Position numbers and translations under genes: made by a program
Notes under the pieces: generated by a model
Told to the model about the DNA's origin: nothing
Database searches by the model: none
What the model saw: only the letters and a program-made list of their open reading frames with translations
Shown here: piece after piece, positions 33,309-42,572 of the stretch
Layout of the letters: every line of letters begins with the position of its first letter
Position numbering within the stretch: position 1 is the stretch's first letter
Assembly: GCA_017439665.1 (NCBI GenBank)
Contig: JAFSIS010000006.1
Coordinates: 1-43,592, forward strand
Source: Lachnospiraceae bacterium
GTDB lineage: Bacteria; Bacillota; Clostridia; Lachnospirales; Lachnospiraceae
Direction of reading: 5' to 3'
Length of the DNA: 43,592 bases

Positions 33309-34151
33309 TCAATCCTGACTGTTTCCCTCTTCGCTTTCAACAGCCGGTATTTCATCTTCGGAAGATGATATTGCTTCTTCAGATGTAGGTGTAAGCATAG
33401 CAGGCAGACGTTTTTCCAGATAGCCCCTGTATTGTATTTCTGCTGCTTGCAGCATAGGACTGCATGATATTCTAACTACATATTTTCCGGTAAGGCTCTC
33501 AATACTCTCAATATTTAAAATGGCATATTCTGTATCAGATTCTTCTTCATAATATACTTCTGCCATTCCCCAGTAAGTATTCAAATCAGCCTTTTTTTCA
33601 TCCATTGACGTATCCACGGGATCATTTGGAGGCATTTGTCTCACAACAATAGCATAGGGATTTCTCAAATTGGCATCTCCCTTTCTGCTGAGGGGATATT
33701 TATAATCATAAAAATACAAACTATACTGCCTGCTCTCCAAAGAATCCGGAAGGGTAATCTTCTCTTCATAAAATTTATAACTTTCACTTCCTGCTGTTAT
33801 CCCATGAAACTCAATTTCATCCGGAACTTCCCTAAAATTAAAGCCGAAAAAAGGAAGGTCATTATTCCAGTAATCACAAAGAATAAATTGCCAGTCTTCT
33901 TCCTTAAACACAGGAGTCAGTGTCTCTTCTTCTGTTGCAGGAACAGTTTCTGCATTGCTTACTTCCTCCATTGTCTGCAAATCCGGAGTGGCAGCTTCCT
34001 CCTTACTCTCTTCAGCTACTGCTCCATTTGCCTCAGCTTCACTTTTTCCATTTTCTTTGGAACCGCAACCGATTCCTAACAAAGCCAGGCACAGAACAGC
34101 CACAGCAATTGCAGCCCGTCTTCTGATCCCCATATTCTGTCCTCTTTTCAT
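33309..34151 (-). CDS. Putative lipoprotein, unknown function
   Basis: 280 residues. An N-terminal signal (RRRAAIAVAVLCLALLGIGC) ends at Cys29 in a slightly atypical lipobox, followed by an acidic, Ala/Glu-rich linker to about residue 85. The folded part includes WQFILCDYWNNDLPFFGFNF and EIEFHGITAGSESYKFYEE, with a late YVVRISCSPMLQAAEIQYRG, and the tail is acidic. No family recognised. Start ATG has AAGGAGAG. It is divergent from a small XRE regulator gene, with a 16-bp inverted repeat between them. Confidence 0.7.
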   Translation of the reverse strand: MKRGQNMGIRRRAAIAVAVLCLALLGIGCGSKENGKSEAEANGAVAEESKEEAATPDLQTMEEVSNAETVPATEEETLTPVFKEEDWQFILCDYWNNDLPFFGFNFREVPDEIEFHGITAGSESYKFYEEKITLPDSLESRQYSLYFYDYKYPLSRKGDANLRNPYAIVVRQMPPNDPVDTSMDEKKADLNTYWGMAEVYYEEESDTEYAILNIESIESLTGKYVVRISCSPMLQAAEIQYRGYLEKRLPAMLTPTSEEAISSSEDEIPAVESEEGNSQD

Positions 34152-34199
34152 TCTTCTCTCTCCTTTTCCTTTGTATTAATGTATCAACTTTTTAAGTTT

Positions 34200-34239
34200 A
34201 GCCCATATTGTTCTATATGTCAATAGAACAATATGGGCT
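34200..34239. promoter_or_regulatory. 16-bp inverted repeat between divergent genes
   Basis: AGCCCATATTGTTCTA (34200-34215) faces TAGAACAATATGGGCT (34224-34239), perfect over 16 bp with an 8-nt spacer. Position between the lipoprotein and the XRE regulator suggests an operator, or a hairpin in the regulator's leader. Confidence 0.5.
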
Positions 34240-34271
34240 GATTTATCATTGAAGAAAAAAGGAATAACGTG

Positions 34272-34481
34272 ATGTATCCAAGAATACGTGACCTGCGGGA
34301 AGATGCAGATTTAACACAAACTGATTTAAGCAAAAAACTGAATATCTCCCAACGTGCATATTCACATTATGAAAACGGCACCCGGGATATCCCCACAAAT
34401 ATATTAATTGCCATCGCCGACTATCATCATGTAAGCATTGACTATCTTCTTGAGCGAACGAATAATAAAAGAATTCTTTAA
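34272..34481 (+). CDS. Small XRE-family regulator
   Basis: 69 residues, little more than one helix-turn-helix: RIRDLREDADLTQTDLSKKL, NISQRAYSHYENGTRDIP, then SIDYLLERTNN. ATG at 34272 is preferred over the GTG just before it; AAAGGA lies upstream. Such short Cro/CI-like proteins often control an adjacent gene; the inverted repeat upstream is a plausible target. Confidence 0.85.
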   Translation: MYPRIRDLREDADLTQTDLSKKLNISQRAYSHYENGTRDIPTNILIAIADYHHVSIDYLLERTNNKRIL

Positions 34482-34542
34482 GAAGCGGATTTAAAACTCG
34501 TATCTATTGGAAACGTATGTCGCCAGGTGTACACTAAAAAAG

Positions 34543-34571
34543 GAGCCGCAGCACCAACAGTGCTGCGACTC
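34543..34571 (-). terminator. Terminator of glgP
   Basis: GAGCCGCAGCAC (34543-34554) pairs with GTGCTGCGACTC (34560-34571) with one mismatch, and the minus-strand RNA continues with CTTTTTT. About 70 bp after the glgP stop. Confidence 0.85.
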
Positions 34572-34642
34572 TCTTACTTATCATCCTTTCTCGATATAAT
34601 CTCTGGCAGGACAGGCTTCCTTTTTGGCGTCCCCTCAGAGTC

Positions 34643-37159
34643 CTACTTCTTCAGCCCAAGAACCCCCGCCTTCTCTTCCTTTTCTACCTTCTCGGGGATG
34701 ACTACCTTATCCAGATGCCAGATCTCGTCTACATACTCCTGGATGGTTCTGTCAGAGGTAAATTTGCCGGAGCAGGCCACATTCATAATGGCACTCTTTG
34801 CCCAGCCCCTTTCATCAAGATAAGCCTTCTCCACCCTTCTCTGGGCTTCTGCATAAGTCTTAAAATCCTTCAGAATAAAATAGCGGTCTGCTACGCCGGT
34901 CTCCTGGGTATTGAGCAAAGAATTGTACAGGGAACGGAACAACTCCGTATCGTGGGAATAGGTTCCGTTGATCAGCTGCATCAATACCTTCCGGATATCT
35001 GCATCGTTATTGAAAATATCCATGGGGTTGTAGCCACCATGATTTTCATAATTGATTACTTCGTCAGAGCTTAATCCGAAGATAAAAGCATTTTCTGCTC
35101 CCACCTCTTCTACGATCTCCACATTGGCACCATCCATGGTTCCGATGGTCAGAGCACCGTTTAGCATAAATTTCATATTACCGGTTCCAGAGGCTTCCTT
35201 ACTTGCCGTAGAGATCTGCTCAGATACATCCGCAGCCGCAAAAATCAGCTCCGCATTGGATACACGGTAATTCTCAATGAAAACTACCTTCAGCTTTCCG
35301 TTGATGGATGCATCATTATTGATCACATCTGCAACGGAGTTAATCAGCTTAATGGTCAGCTTGGCCGTATGGTAACCTGCCGCCGCCTTGGCTCCAAAGA
35401 TAAAGGTTCTGGGATGGAAATCCATATCCGGATGCTCTTTGATCTCATTGTACAGATACATCACATGCAGGATATTCAAAAGCTGCCTCTTATATTCGTG
35501 GAGACGCTTCACCTGTACATCGAAAATAGACCGGGGATCTACCTGAATTCCGTTATGCTCCAGAATATAGTTGGCCAGACGCACCTTGTTCTGGTACTTG
35601 ATATTCATAAACTCCTGCTGTGCCCTTTCGTCATCCGCATAGAGCTTTAACTTATTGATCTTAGGCAGATCGGTGATCCAGTCCTCACCCACATGGGCAG
35701 TAACCCAATCAGCCAGCAGGGGATTTCCATGAAGAAGGAATCTTCTCTGGGTAATACCGTTAGTCTTATTGTTGAACTTCTCCGGCATCATCTCGTAGAA
35801 ATCCTTCAGTTCCTGATTCTTCAAAATTTCTGTATGCAGCCTTGCCACACCGTTTACGGAATAGCCGGATGCAATGGCCAAATGGGCCATCTTCACCTGT
35901 CCATCGTAAATAATAGCCATCTTACGGATTTTTTCCTGATTATTCGGATACTTCTGTTCGATCTGGAGAACAAATCTGCGGTTGATCTCCTCCACGATCT
36001 GATAGATTCTGGGAAGCAGTCTGGAGAACAGCTCAATAGGCCATTTTTCCAGTGCTTCTGCCATAATGGTATGGTTGGTATAGGCACAGGTTTTGGTAGT
36101 AACCTCCCAGGCCTCATCCCAGGTCAGGAAATACTCATCCATTAAAATACGCATCAGCTCTGCTACTGCTACCGTAGGGTGGGTATCGTTTAACTGGAAA
36201 GTAACCTTCTCATAGAATTTGCGGATATCCGTATGATTTTTCATGTATTTAGATACTGCCTGCTGTACAGATGCAGAAATAAAGAAATACTGCTGCTTTA
36301 ATCTCAGCTCCTTACCCGCATAGTGGTTATCATTAGGATACAGTACCTCAACGATGTTACGGGCCAGATTCTCCTGCTCCACCGCTTTCTGATAGTCTCC
36401 ACGGTCAAAGGAATCCAGCTGGAAGCAGCTGACAGGCTCCGCATCCCAGATTCGAAGAGTATTTACGATGCCGTTTCCATAACCCACTACAGGATGGTCG
36501 TAGGGAACAGCCATAACCGACTGATAGCCCTCCTGGACAAAATGGCTCCTTCCCTTCTCATCCACACGAACATTGACATAACCGCCAAATTTAACCTCTT
36601 TCGTATACTCCGGTCTTCTCAGCTCAAAAGGATTCCCATCCTCCAGCCATTCATCGGGAACCTCAATCTGAAAACCATCCCGGATTTCCTGCTTGAACAT
36701 ACCGTAGCGGTAGCGGATACCGCAGCCATAGGCTTCATAGCCAAGGGTAGCCAGGGAATCCAGAAAACAGGCGGCCAGTCTTCCTAAGCCTCCGTTTCCC
36801 AAAGCTGCATCTGCTTCCTGATCCTCGATCACATTCAGATCCAGCCCCAGCTCTTCCATAGCTTCCTTCACCGGCTTGTAAGCCTGAAGATTGATGATAT
36901 TATTACCCAGAGCACGCCCCATCAGAAATTCCATGGACATATAGTAGACCATCTTGGGATCCTGCTTTTCGTATTCCCTCTGGCTGTCCATCCAGTGGTC
37001 GATGATCGCATCCTTGATGGCATAGGAAACCGCAATAAAAATCTGCTTGGGTGTAGCCTCCTCCAACGTCTTTCTGTACAGGGTTTTTACATTGTACAGC
37101 ACGCTTCTCTTGAACAGTTCTTTGTCAAATTTACTCATTAATGAAACCTGTTGTGCCAT
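34643..37159 (-). CDS. glgP: Glycogen/alpha-glucan phosphorylase
   Basis: Releases glucose-1-phosphate from glycogen or maltodextrins with pyridoxal phosphate. 838 residues from the ATG at 37159 (MAQQVSLMSKFDKELFK), preferred because GAGG lies seven bases upstream; the frame is open to 37174. Conserved parts are MVYYMSMEFLMGRALGNN, NGGLGRLAACFLDSLATLGY, NDTHPTVAVAELMRILMDE, RLHEYKRQLLNILH, and the cofactor site EASGTGNMKFMLNGALTIGT with the Lys that binds pyridoxal phosphate. Full length. It follows ileS by about 50 bp with a GCCGCC/GGCGGC hairpin between. Confidence 0.95.
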   Translation of the reverse strand: MAQQVSLMSKFDKELFKRSVLYNVKTLYRKTLEEATPKQIFIAVSYAIKDAIIDHWMDSQREYEKQDPKMVYYMSMEFLMGRALGNNIINLQAYKPVKEAMEELGLDLNVIEDQEADAALGNGGLGRLAACFLDSLATLGYEAYGCGIRYRYGMFKQEIRDGFQIEVPDEWLEDGNPFELRRPEYTKEVKFGGYVNVRVDEKGRSHFVQEGYQSVMAVPYDHPVVGYGNGIVNTLRIWDAEPVSCFQLDSFDRGDYQKAVEQENLARNIVEVLYPNDNHYAGKELRLKQQYFFISASVQQAVSKYMKNHTDIRKFYEKVTFQLNDTHPTVAVAELMRILMDEYFLTWDEAWEVTTKTCAYTNHTIMAEALEKWPIELFSRLLPRIYQIVEEINRRFVLQIEQKYPNNQEKIRKMAIIYDGQVKMAHLAIASGYSVNGVARLHTEILKNQELKDFYEMMPEKFNNKTNGITQRRFLLHGNPLLADWVTAHVGEDWITDLPKINKLKLYADDERAQQEFMNIKYQNKVRLANYILEHNGIQVDPRSIFDVQVKRLHEYKRQLLNILHVMYLYNEIKEHPDMDFHPRTFIFGAKAAAGYHTAKLTIKLINSVADVINNDASINGKLKVVFIENYRVSNAELIFAAADVSEQISTASKEASGTGNMKFMLNGALTIGTMDGANVEIVEEVGAENAFIFGLSSDEVINYENHGGYNPMDIFNNDADIRKVLMQLINGTYSHDTELFRSLYNSLLNTQETGVADRYFILKDFKTYAEAQRRVEKAYLDERGWAKSAIMNVACSGKFTSDRTIQEYVDEIWHLDKVVIPEKVEKEEKAGVLGLKK

Positions 37160-37211
37160 AGCTTTTCCTCTCATTCTGCCGCCTGGCGGCCTTTCTTTGG
37201 CGAAAATTTCC

Positions 37212-38645
37212 TTAGATACGGTTCACTCCTATTGTAACATTTTCCCCGTTGACATTCCACTCTTTCTTGTTCTCCAAAGTATCTTCAAACAGGAATTCGT
37301 CTGCCAGTACCTTTTCAGCGATCATTCCCTGATTCTTCCTTACGATTCCGGCAAGCTTGTCGTTTCCACTGACTGCCACCCGGATATGATCGGTCACTTC
37401 AAAATCAGAATCCTTACGCATGGTCTGGATCTTACTGATCATTTCAAAGACGAAGCCTTCTTCCACCAGCTCATCGGTCAGGTTGGTATCCAGAACCACC
37501 GTCACCTTATTGTCGGCTTCAGATACATAGCCCTCCTTCTGACTCATGGCGATCAGCAGATCCTCCTCGGCCAGACTGACTTCTACTTCTCCTACGGTAA
37601 ACACCAGTGCTCCCTTTTCCTTCAGCTCATCCATAGCCGTATTTCCGTCCAGCTCGGCAAGAGTCTTCTGAATTCCTCCCAGCTGCTTGCCGTATTTGGG
37701 ACCTACCGTTTTCAGCTGTGGTTTAAAGGTATAGGTAGTAAACTCTCTTACATCATCGGTAAAGATTACCTCTTTTACATTCAGCTCATCCGCAATGATA
37801 TCCGTAAAGAACTCACTCAGGGTAAAATCAGCCTTAACGAACATTTTTCCAATGGGCTGACGGTTTTTGATATTTGCCGCATTACGGCAGGCACGGCCCA
37901 TGACCACCACCTTAAGAAGTTCATCCATATTCTCTTCCAGCTCTTTATCCACGTAAGAAGCATCTGCTGTCGGATAATCGCACAAGTGAATACTTTCCGG
38001 TGCATTCTGATCCACACTTTTTACCAGATTCAGATAGATTTCCTCCGTCATAAAGGGAATCAGAGGTGCTGCCAGCTTACAAACGGTCACCAGCGCAGTA
38101 TAGAGGGTCATATAGGCATTGATCTTATCCTGCTCCATTCCTTTTGCCCAGAAACGCTCTCTGCCCCGGCGCACATACCAGTTACTCATGTCATCCACGA
38201 ATTCCTGCAGTGCTCTTGCTGCCTCCGGGATTCGGTAGTTGTCCAGATGTCCGTCTACGGCAGTAATCAGTGTATTCATCTTGGACAAGAGCCATTTATC
38301 CATTACTGTAAGCTTATCTTTTTCCAGAGTATATTTCGTGGCATCAAAGCCATCGATATTGGCATACAGAACGAAGAAGGCATAGGTATTCCACAGGGTC
38401 CCCATGAACTTTCTCTGGCCCTCTGTTACTGCCTTTCCATGGAAGCGGTTGGGCAGCCAGGGAGCGGAATTGATATAAAAATACCACCGGATAGCATCTG
38501 CTCCATAGGTTTTAAGAGCTTCAAAAGGATCCACTGCATTTCCCTTGGATTTACTCATCTTCTGTCCGTTCTCATCCTGCACATGACCCAGAACGATCAC
38601 GTTTTCATAGGGTGCCTTGTTAAACAGCAGGGTAGACTCTGCCAA
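37212..38645 (-). CDS. ileS: IleRS downstream fragment (KMSKS and anticodon domain)
   Basis: 477 residues if translation restarts at TTG 38645, two codons after the TAA; no Shine-Dalgarno stands before it. It carries KMSKS near residue 30, the anticodon-binding helical domain (MDKWLLSKMNTLITAVDGHL) and the C-terminal extension. A split here would cut the catalytic fold itself. Confidence 0.6.
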   Translation of the reverse strand: MAESTLLFNKAPYENVIVLGHVQDENGQKMSKSKGNAVDPFEALKTYGADAIRWYFYINSAPWLPNRFHGKAVTEGQRKFMGTLWNTYAFFVLYANIDGFDATKYTLEKDKLTVMDKWLLSKMNTLITAVDGHLDNYRIPEAARALQEFVDDMSNWYVRRGRERFWAKGMEQDKINAYMTLYTALVTVCKLAAPLIPFMTEEIYLNLVKSVDQNAPESIHLCDYPTADASYVDKELEENMDELLKVVVMGRACRNAANIKNRQPIGKMFVKADFTLSEFFTDIIADELNVKEVIFTDDVREFTTYTFKPQLKTVGPKYGKQLGGIQKTLAELDGNTAMDELKEKGALVFTVGEVEVSLAEEDLLIAMSQKEGYVSEADNKVTVVLDTNLTDELVEEGFVFEMISKIQTMRKDSDFEVTDHIRVAVSGNDKLAGIVRKNQGMIAEKVLADEFLFEDTLENKKEWNVNGENVTIGVNRI

Positions 38646-38651
38646 CAGGGA

Positions 38652-40373
38652 TTAGAACCAGCCACGGGTCTGATCCACTGCTTCGGAGATAAACTGTGCC
38701 GGGAACTGTGCTTCAAACAGTTCTTTATTTTCAAAGGGATAATGATGCTGGGCAAAGGGCATGGCTCCTGAGTCAAACCAGCAGTCGATTACCTCCGGCA
38801 CACGCTTCATGGTTTTTCCACATTTGGGACAGTTACAGGTGATCTCATCGATATAGGGGCGGTGCAGCTCTACCGTCTGTGCTGCCGGATTCCCACTTAA
38901 TTTTTCCAGCTCCTCCCTGCTGCCAATAGCTTCCATATGGCCGCAGTCTTCACATTCCCACACATTTAAAGGCGTTCCCCAGTAACGGTTACGGGAAATT
39001 CCCCAGTCCTGAATATTTTCCAGCCAGTCACCGAACCGTCCCTTTCCGATGGATTCGGGGATCCAGTTGATGGTATTGTTGTTGCGGATCAGATCCTCCT
39101 TAACTGCCGTCATCTTGATAAACCAGGACTCTCTCGCATAGTAGATCAGGGGAGTGTCACAACGCCAGCAGAAGGGATAGTCATGCTCAAATTTGGGGGC
39201 ATCAAAAAGCTTTCCTTCTTTCTCCAGATCCACCAGAATATCCTTATCTGCATCCTTTACAAATTTTCCTGCATAGGCGGTCTCTTCCGTCATCTCCCCC
39301 TTTCCGTCTACAAACTGAACGAAGGGCAGATCATACTTTCTTCCCACCTGGGCATCATCCTCACCAAAAGCCGGAGCAATATGAACGATACCGGTACCGT
39401 CGCTCATGGTAACGTATCCATCACAGGTCACATAGAAGCCTTTTTTATGCTGCTTCTCTGCCGCCTCTCCCGCACAGGCAAACAGGGGCTCGTATTCCTT
39501 ATATTCCAGATCCTTTCCTACATAGGTTTCCAGGATCTCGTACACCTTAACGCCTTCTTCTTCCTTTCCCAGGCTGCCCAGTACCTTATCCAAAAGGGCC
39601 TGTGCCAGATAATAGGTATAGCCGTCTGCTGCCTTTACCTTCACATAGGTCTCCTCCGGATTCATACAGAGTGCCACATTGGAGGGCAGGGTCCAGGGAG
39701 TGGTAGTCCAGGCCAGAAAATAAGCATCTTCACCAACCACTTTAAAACGAACCACAGCAGAGCGTTCCTTTACTGCCTTATAGCCCTGTGCTACCTCATG
39801 GGAAGACAAGGGGGTTCCGCAACGGGGGCAATAGGGAACGATCTTAAAGCCTTTGTATAAAAGCCCTTTATCCCAGATCTGCTTTAAGGCCCACCATTCG
39901 GACTCGATAAAATCATCATGATAGGTAACATAGGGATCATCCATATCCGCCCAGAAACCTACTGTACCGGAGAAATCCTCCCACATTCCCTTATATTTCC
40001 ATACACTTTCCTTACATTTTTGGATAAAGGGATCCAGACCATATTCCTCGATCTGCTCCTTGCCATCCAGCCCCAGCAGCTTTTCCACCTCCAGCTCTAC
40101 CGGAAGCCCATGGGTATCCCAGCCTGCCTTTCGGGGAACCATATAACCCTTCATCGTCCGGTAACGGGGAATCATATCCTTGATTACACGGGTCAGAACG
40201 TGGCCGATATGGGGTTTACCGTTGGCCGTCGGAGGTCCGTCGTAAAAGGTATAGGTTTTTGCCTCCTTACGGTTCTCCATACTTTTGCGGAAGATATCTT
40301 TTTCTTCCCAAAACTTTTCAATTGCTTTTTCCCTGTCCACAAAATTGAGGTTCGTGTCTACTTTCTGATACAT
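38652..40373 (-). CDS. ileS: IleRS upstream fragment (HIGH and editing domain)
   Basis: 573 residues as read up to the TAA. Contains the first half of the Rossmann fold with PHIGH, and the CP1 editing domain ([50 protein letters not shown]). It ends just where the Rossmann fold resumes ([14 protein letters not shown]), so on its own it should not catalyse. Confidence 0.7.
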   Translation of the reverse strand: MYQKVDTNLNFVDREKAIEKFWEEKDIFRKSMENRKEAKTYTFYDGPPTANGKPHIGHVLTRVIKDMIPRYRTMKGYMVPRKAGWDTHGLPVELEVEKLLGLDGKEQIEEYGLDPFIQKCKESVWKYKGMWEDFSGTVGFWADMDDPYVTYHDDFIESEWWALKQIWDKGLLYKGFKIVPYCPRCGTPLSSHEVAQGYKAVKERSAVVRFKVVGEDAYFLAWTTTPWTLPSNVALCMNPEETYVKVKAADGYTYYLAQALLDKVLGSLGKEEEGVKVYEILETYVGKDLEYKEYEPLFACAGEAAEKQHKKGFYVTCDGYVTMSDGTGIVHIAPAFGEDDAQVGRKYDLPFVQFVDGKGEMTEETAYAGKFVKDADKDILVDLEKEGKLFDAPKFEHDYPFCWRCDTPLIYYARESWFIKMTAVKEDLIRNNNTINWIPESIGKGRFGDWLENIQDWGISRNRYWGTPLNVWECEDCGHMEAIGSREELEKLSGNPAAQTVELHRPYIDEITCNCPKCGKTMKRVPEVIDCWFDSGAMPFAQHHYPFENKELFEAQFPAQFISEAVDQTRGWF

Positions 40374-40449
40374 GCTTTCTTTCCTTTCCTGGGTGTATAC
40401 TTTTTTATAAACAGGCTCCAAACCTTAGATTTGTTGCTCACCAAATGTT

Positions 40450-40785
40450 AAAGGCCCCGTCCTGTAAAAGGACGAGGCCATAGTCTCGTTATACCACCTG
40501 TTACATCATACGCCTCAGACTCACAGTAAGCGACTGTCTGCACAGCCACCAAAGAAGTCAAAGGTTATACGCTCTTCCGTTAACGGGGAAGTACCGGCCG
40601 GGCCTACTGAAAATCCCGCCCCGATTTCATCGGCAGATTCCGTTCAGCTGGCAGCTCAGAAGGGATATTCACAGACTTCCTACTTGTACCGGGCTTCCAC
40701 CCGCCCCGGCTCGCTGTATCGTTCATTAATCTGCTACTGTCTTCGTCAACGCTGATCTTATTCTATGGCCATCTATTGACCGTTA
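40450..40785 (-). promoter_or_regulatory. Isoleucine T-box leader of ileS
   Basis: Minus-strand leader that reads uncharged tRNA-Ile. Stem I contains the specifier loop GUGAAUAUCC with AUC (40666-40664), followed by the UCUGAGCUGCCAGCUGAAC segment. The antiterminator bulge has AGGUGGUAU (UGGU at 40496-40493; the U fits the A discriminator of tRNA-Ile). The terminator GGCCTCGTCC/GGACGGGGCC (40479-40453) ends with UUUAACAUUU. Uncharged tRNA would favour antitermination. Confidence 0.9.
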
Positions 40786-40791
40786 CTTAAA

Positions 40792-40820
40792 AATCTACAA
40801 CGTATCAGCAGGTTTGTCAA
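40792..40820 (-). promoter_or_regulatory. Promoter of the ileS T-box transcript
   Basis: TTGACA (40820-40815), 17 bp, TAGATT (40797-40792) on the minus strand; start predicted near 40785, just before Stem I. Confidence 0.7.
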
Positions 40821-40877
40821 GCATCGGGCAGAAACAGACATGACCAAAACCATGCCTCTTTCAGGGAAAATTGTGAA

Positions 40878-42485
40878 TTACTGCGTTTTTAAGTTATTTC
40901 TGGCAATACTGTGCTGCAGCTTCAACTGTTCAACGCTTTCCTGATCTATTTTCATATCATAGGACATACTGATTCCCTCCGAAAATCTCATGGATTTAAT
41001 TTCCAGAAGCTTCAAATTATTCCATTCAATCGGGACGGTAAAGGATACAGGCAGACCATCAACACCATTTTCCGAAATATCTTCAAATATGGAATTGATA
41101 GTATCTATGGCAACAGCAAGAACAATTCCCAAAATCAGATCAATAAAAGCGTCGATGATACTAATGCAAAGTATACCAATAATCAGCTTCATCCACCAGG
41201 ACATATTGACATCATATTCAAATTCAGGATTTCCTATTGATGCTATCAGCTGATATTCACCATTGTCATCCTTCACATACTCCATCTTTATATCTATGTA
41301 GCCGTCTGCATCAAAGATGACCATTCCTCCTCCCCAGTTGCCATCCAGACGAAGCCTAAGACGAAATCCCCCTTCTCTGGAATAGATTTTAATATCCTTA
41401 ACCGTAAAATCTGCACCGGACTGGCTGTAGGATATCTCTTTATTCACGATGAGACATCTTTCCTTTTCATCATATCTGGCAGACACTTTCTCTCCTTCTA
41501 TTGCCTTAGCCAGAATCTCCGGAAGAATATAGCCCAGTGTCAGCCTTTCTGCCACCCCAAGGACTCCGTCCGCAGTAGTATCGGCATACTGCTTTGCAAA
41601 ATCAAGTGGCAAATCGGCTACGTTCTTATCCAGTGTTTTGGCAAATACAGCCAATTCCGGTATCTTGACAGGTGGGATGTCTGTAGTCATTATTTCCGAA
41701 CCTGAAAAACGTGCATACTCAGGAATAATCCAGGACAGCCTTTCCTGTGTCTGTTCGTCTATCTCTACCGTACAAATTTTATATGCCTGATTAGCGGTAA
41801 TCCCTGAGATTATTTTTTGGGCGATTGCTTCCATCAGCTCATTGAGCAAAGCCCTTGCAATTTTACTATCCGTGTCTAAATCCACTTTCACATTGATGTT
41901 CTTTATGGTATCCACTTCCTTGAAGCTGAGATACAGCTCCAAATTAGTACCTTTTTCCGTTTCCAGTATCAGCTCCTGCAGCATGATCTGGAAGCTCAGT
42001 TCCACTCCTTTAACCTTTCCATTTACGGGTGTCCCGTCATAAGTACCACTGAGAGAGCAGTCTTTTAATATGGTTGTTATATCTGCCAGGCTTCCGTTTA
42101 ATTCGGTAATCCTGAAAGAATCCAGCGTTGTTTCTATATTAACGTCTATTTCGGGTATATCGGACATTGCCGGAATATCCAGTACAACACCCTTACCAAA
42201 CACTCGCTCCAGAATCTGGTTTATCGCGTCTACTGTTGCTACATTTACAATATCCCAACCGTTTGTGTAGCATACCTGGGCTTCAGGCAAGGTGAAATCA
42301 CCTGTACCCTCCTCCAAATACTTTATCATCTTTGTTTTGTCATCGGAAGGAAACATCATTTCTACAAGCTTTTCCTTGCTCATACCCGTAACAGAAAGAA
42401 AATCTTCCAGAGGACTTTTATCATAAAGTATTCTGTTCTCCTCCTTGTCGTTTAACCACTCCTTCATCATAGGGTCAAACTCCAT
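40878..42485 (-). CDS. P47/OrfX-like TULIP-family protein, with an upstream in-frame TAA
   Basis: 535 residues from ATG 42485. The segment YTNGWDIVNVATVDAINQIL (73-92) resembles the T-x-GWD-x-V...N..I signature of clostridial P47/OrfX proteins, lipid-binding TULIP folds best known beside botulinum toxin genes. Beta-rich regions follow, then a hydrophobic helix pair near 430-470 and a late TVPIEWNNLKLLEIKSM. No signal peptide. Neither ATG 42485 nor the next pair at 42470 has a good spaced site. A better start, ATG 42539 with GAGGTGACAT, is in the same frame but has TAA at codon 11 (42509-42507): MERLENLTAE, stop, QNIYQFLMEFDP. The family call is by motif only. Confidence 0.6.
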   Translation of the reverse strand: MEFDPMMKEWLNDKEENRILYDKSPLEDFLSVTGMSKEKLVEMMFPSDDKTKMIKYLEEGTGDFTLPEAQVCYTNGWDIVNVATVDAINQILERVFGKGVVLDIPAMSDIPEIDVNIETTLDSFRITELNGSLADITTILKDCSLSGTYDGTPVNGKVKGVELSFQIMLQELILETEKGTNLELYLSFKEVDTIKNINVKVDLDTDSKIARALLNELMEAIAQKIISGITANQAYKICTVEIDEQTQERLSWIIPEYARFSGSEIMTTDIPPVKIPELAVFAKTLDKNVADLPLDFAKQYADTTADGVLGVAERLTLGYILPEILAKAIEGEKVSARYDEKERCLIVNKEISYSQSGADFTVKDIKIYSREGGFRLRLRLDGNWGGGMVIFDADGYIDIKMEYVKDDNGEYQLIASIGNPEFEYDVNMSWWMKLIIGILCISIIDAFIDLILGIVLAVAIDTINSIFEDISENGVDGLPVSFTVPIEWNNLKLLEIKSMRFSEGISMSYDMKIDQESVEQLKLQHSIARNNLKTQ

Positions 42486-42572
42486 GAGAAACTGATAAAT
42501 GTTCTGTTATTCTGCTGTTAAATTTTCTAATCTTTCCATATGTCACCTCATAAAAATAATATTGATTTTTCG

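Larger units (their letters stand above)
37212..40373 (-). pseudogene. ileS: Isoleucine--tRNA ligase interrupted by one in-frame TAA
   Basis: Charges tRNA-Ile; normally essential. The complete frame from the ATG at 40373 (AGGAAAGG site) is 1053 codons before the final stop, close to the usual length of about 1,040-1,050 residues. The HIGH signature is in [17 protein letters not shown] and the KMSKS signature in GQKMSKSKGNAVDP. Codon 574 (38654-38652, minus) is TAA, between DQTRGWF and SLLAEST; the family has Tyr there. No frameshift occurs: both halves are in the same frame and otherwise intact. It is preceded by an isoleucine T-box. Options are a sequence error, a real nonsense mutation with another copy elsewhere, reinitiation, or suppression of the ochre codon. 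Confidence 0.85.

Noticed and set aside
37047..38771. Open frame of 574 codons on the plus strand, the longest frame in this segment
   Set aside because: It is the antisense shadow of ileS and the start of glgP; the minus-strand proteins carry KMSKS and other enzyme motifs, while this translation is His/Ile/Leu-rich without domains or a ribosome binding site.
37212..40373. A natural split IleRS working as two subunits
   Set aside because: The break falls within the catalytic Rossmann fold, the halves are in the same frame two codons apart, and no ribosome binding site serves the second half; a nonsense codon or sequence error fits better.
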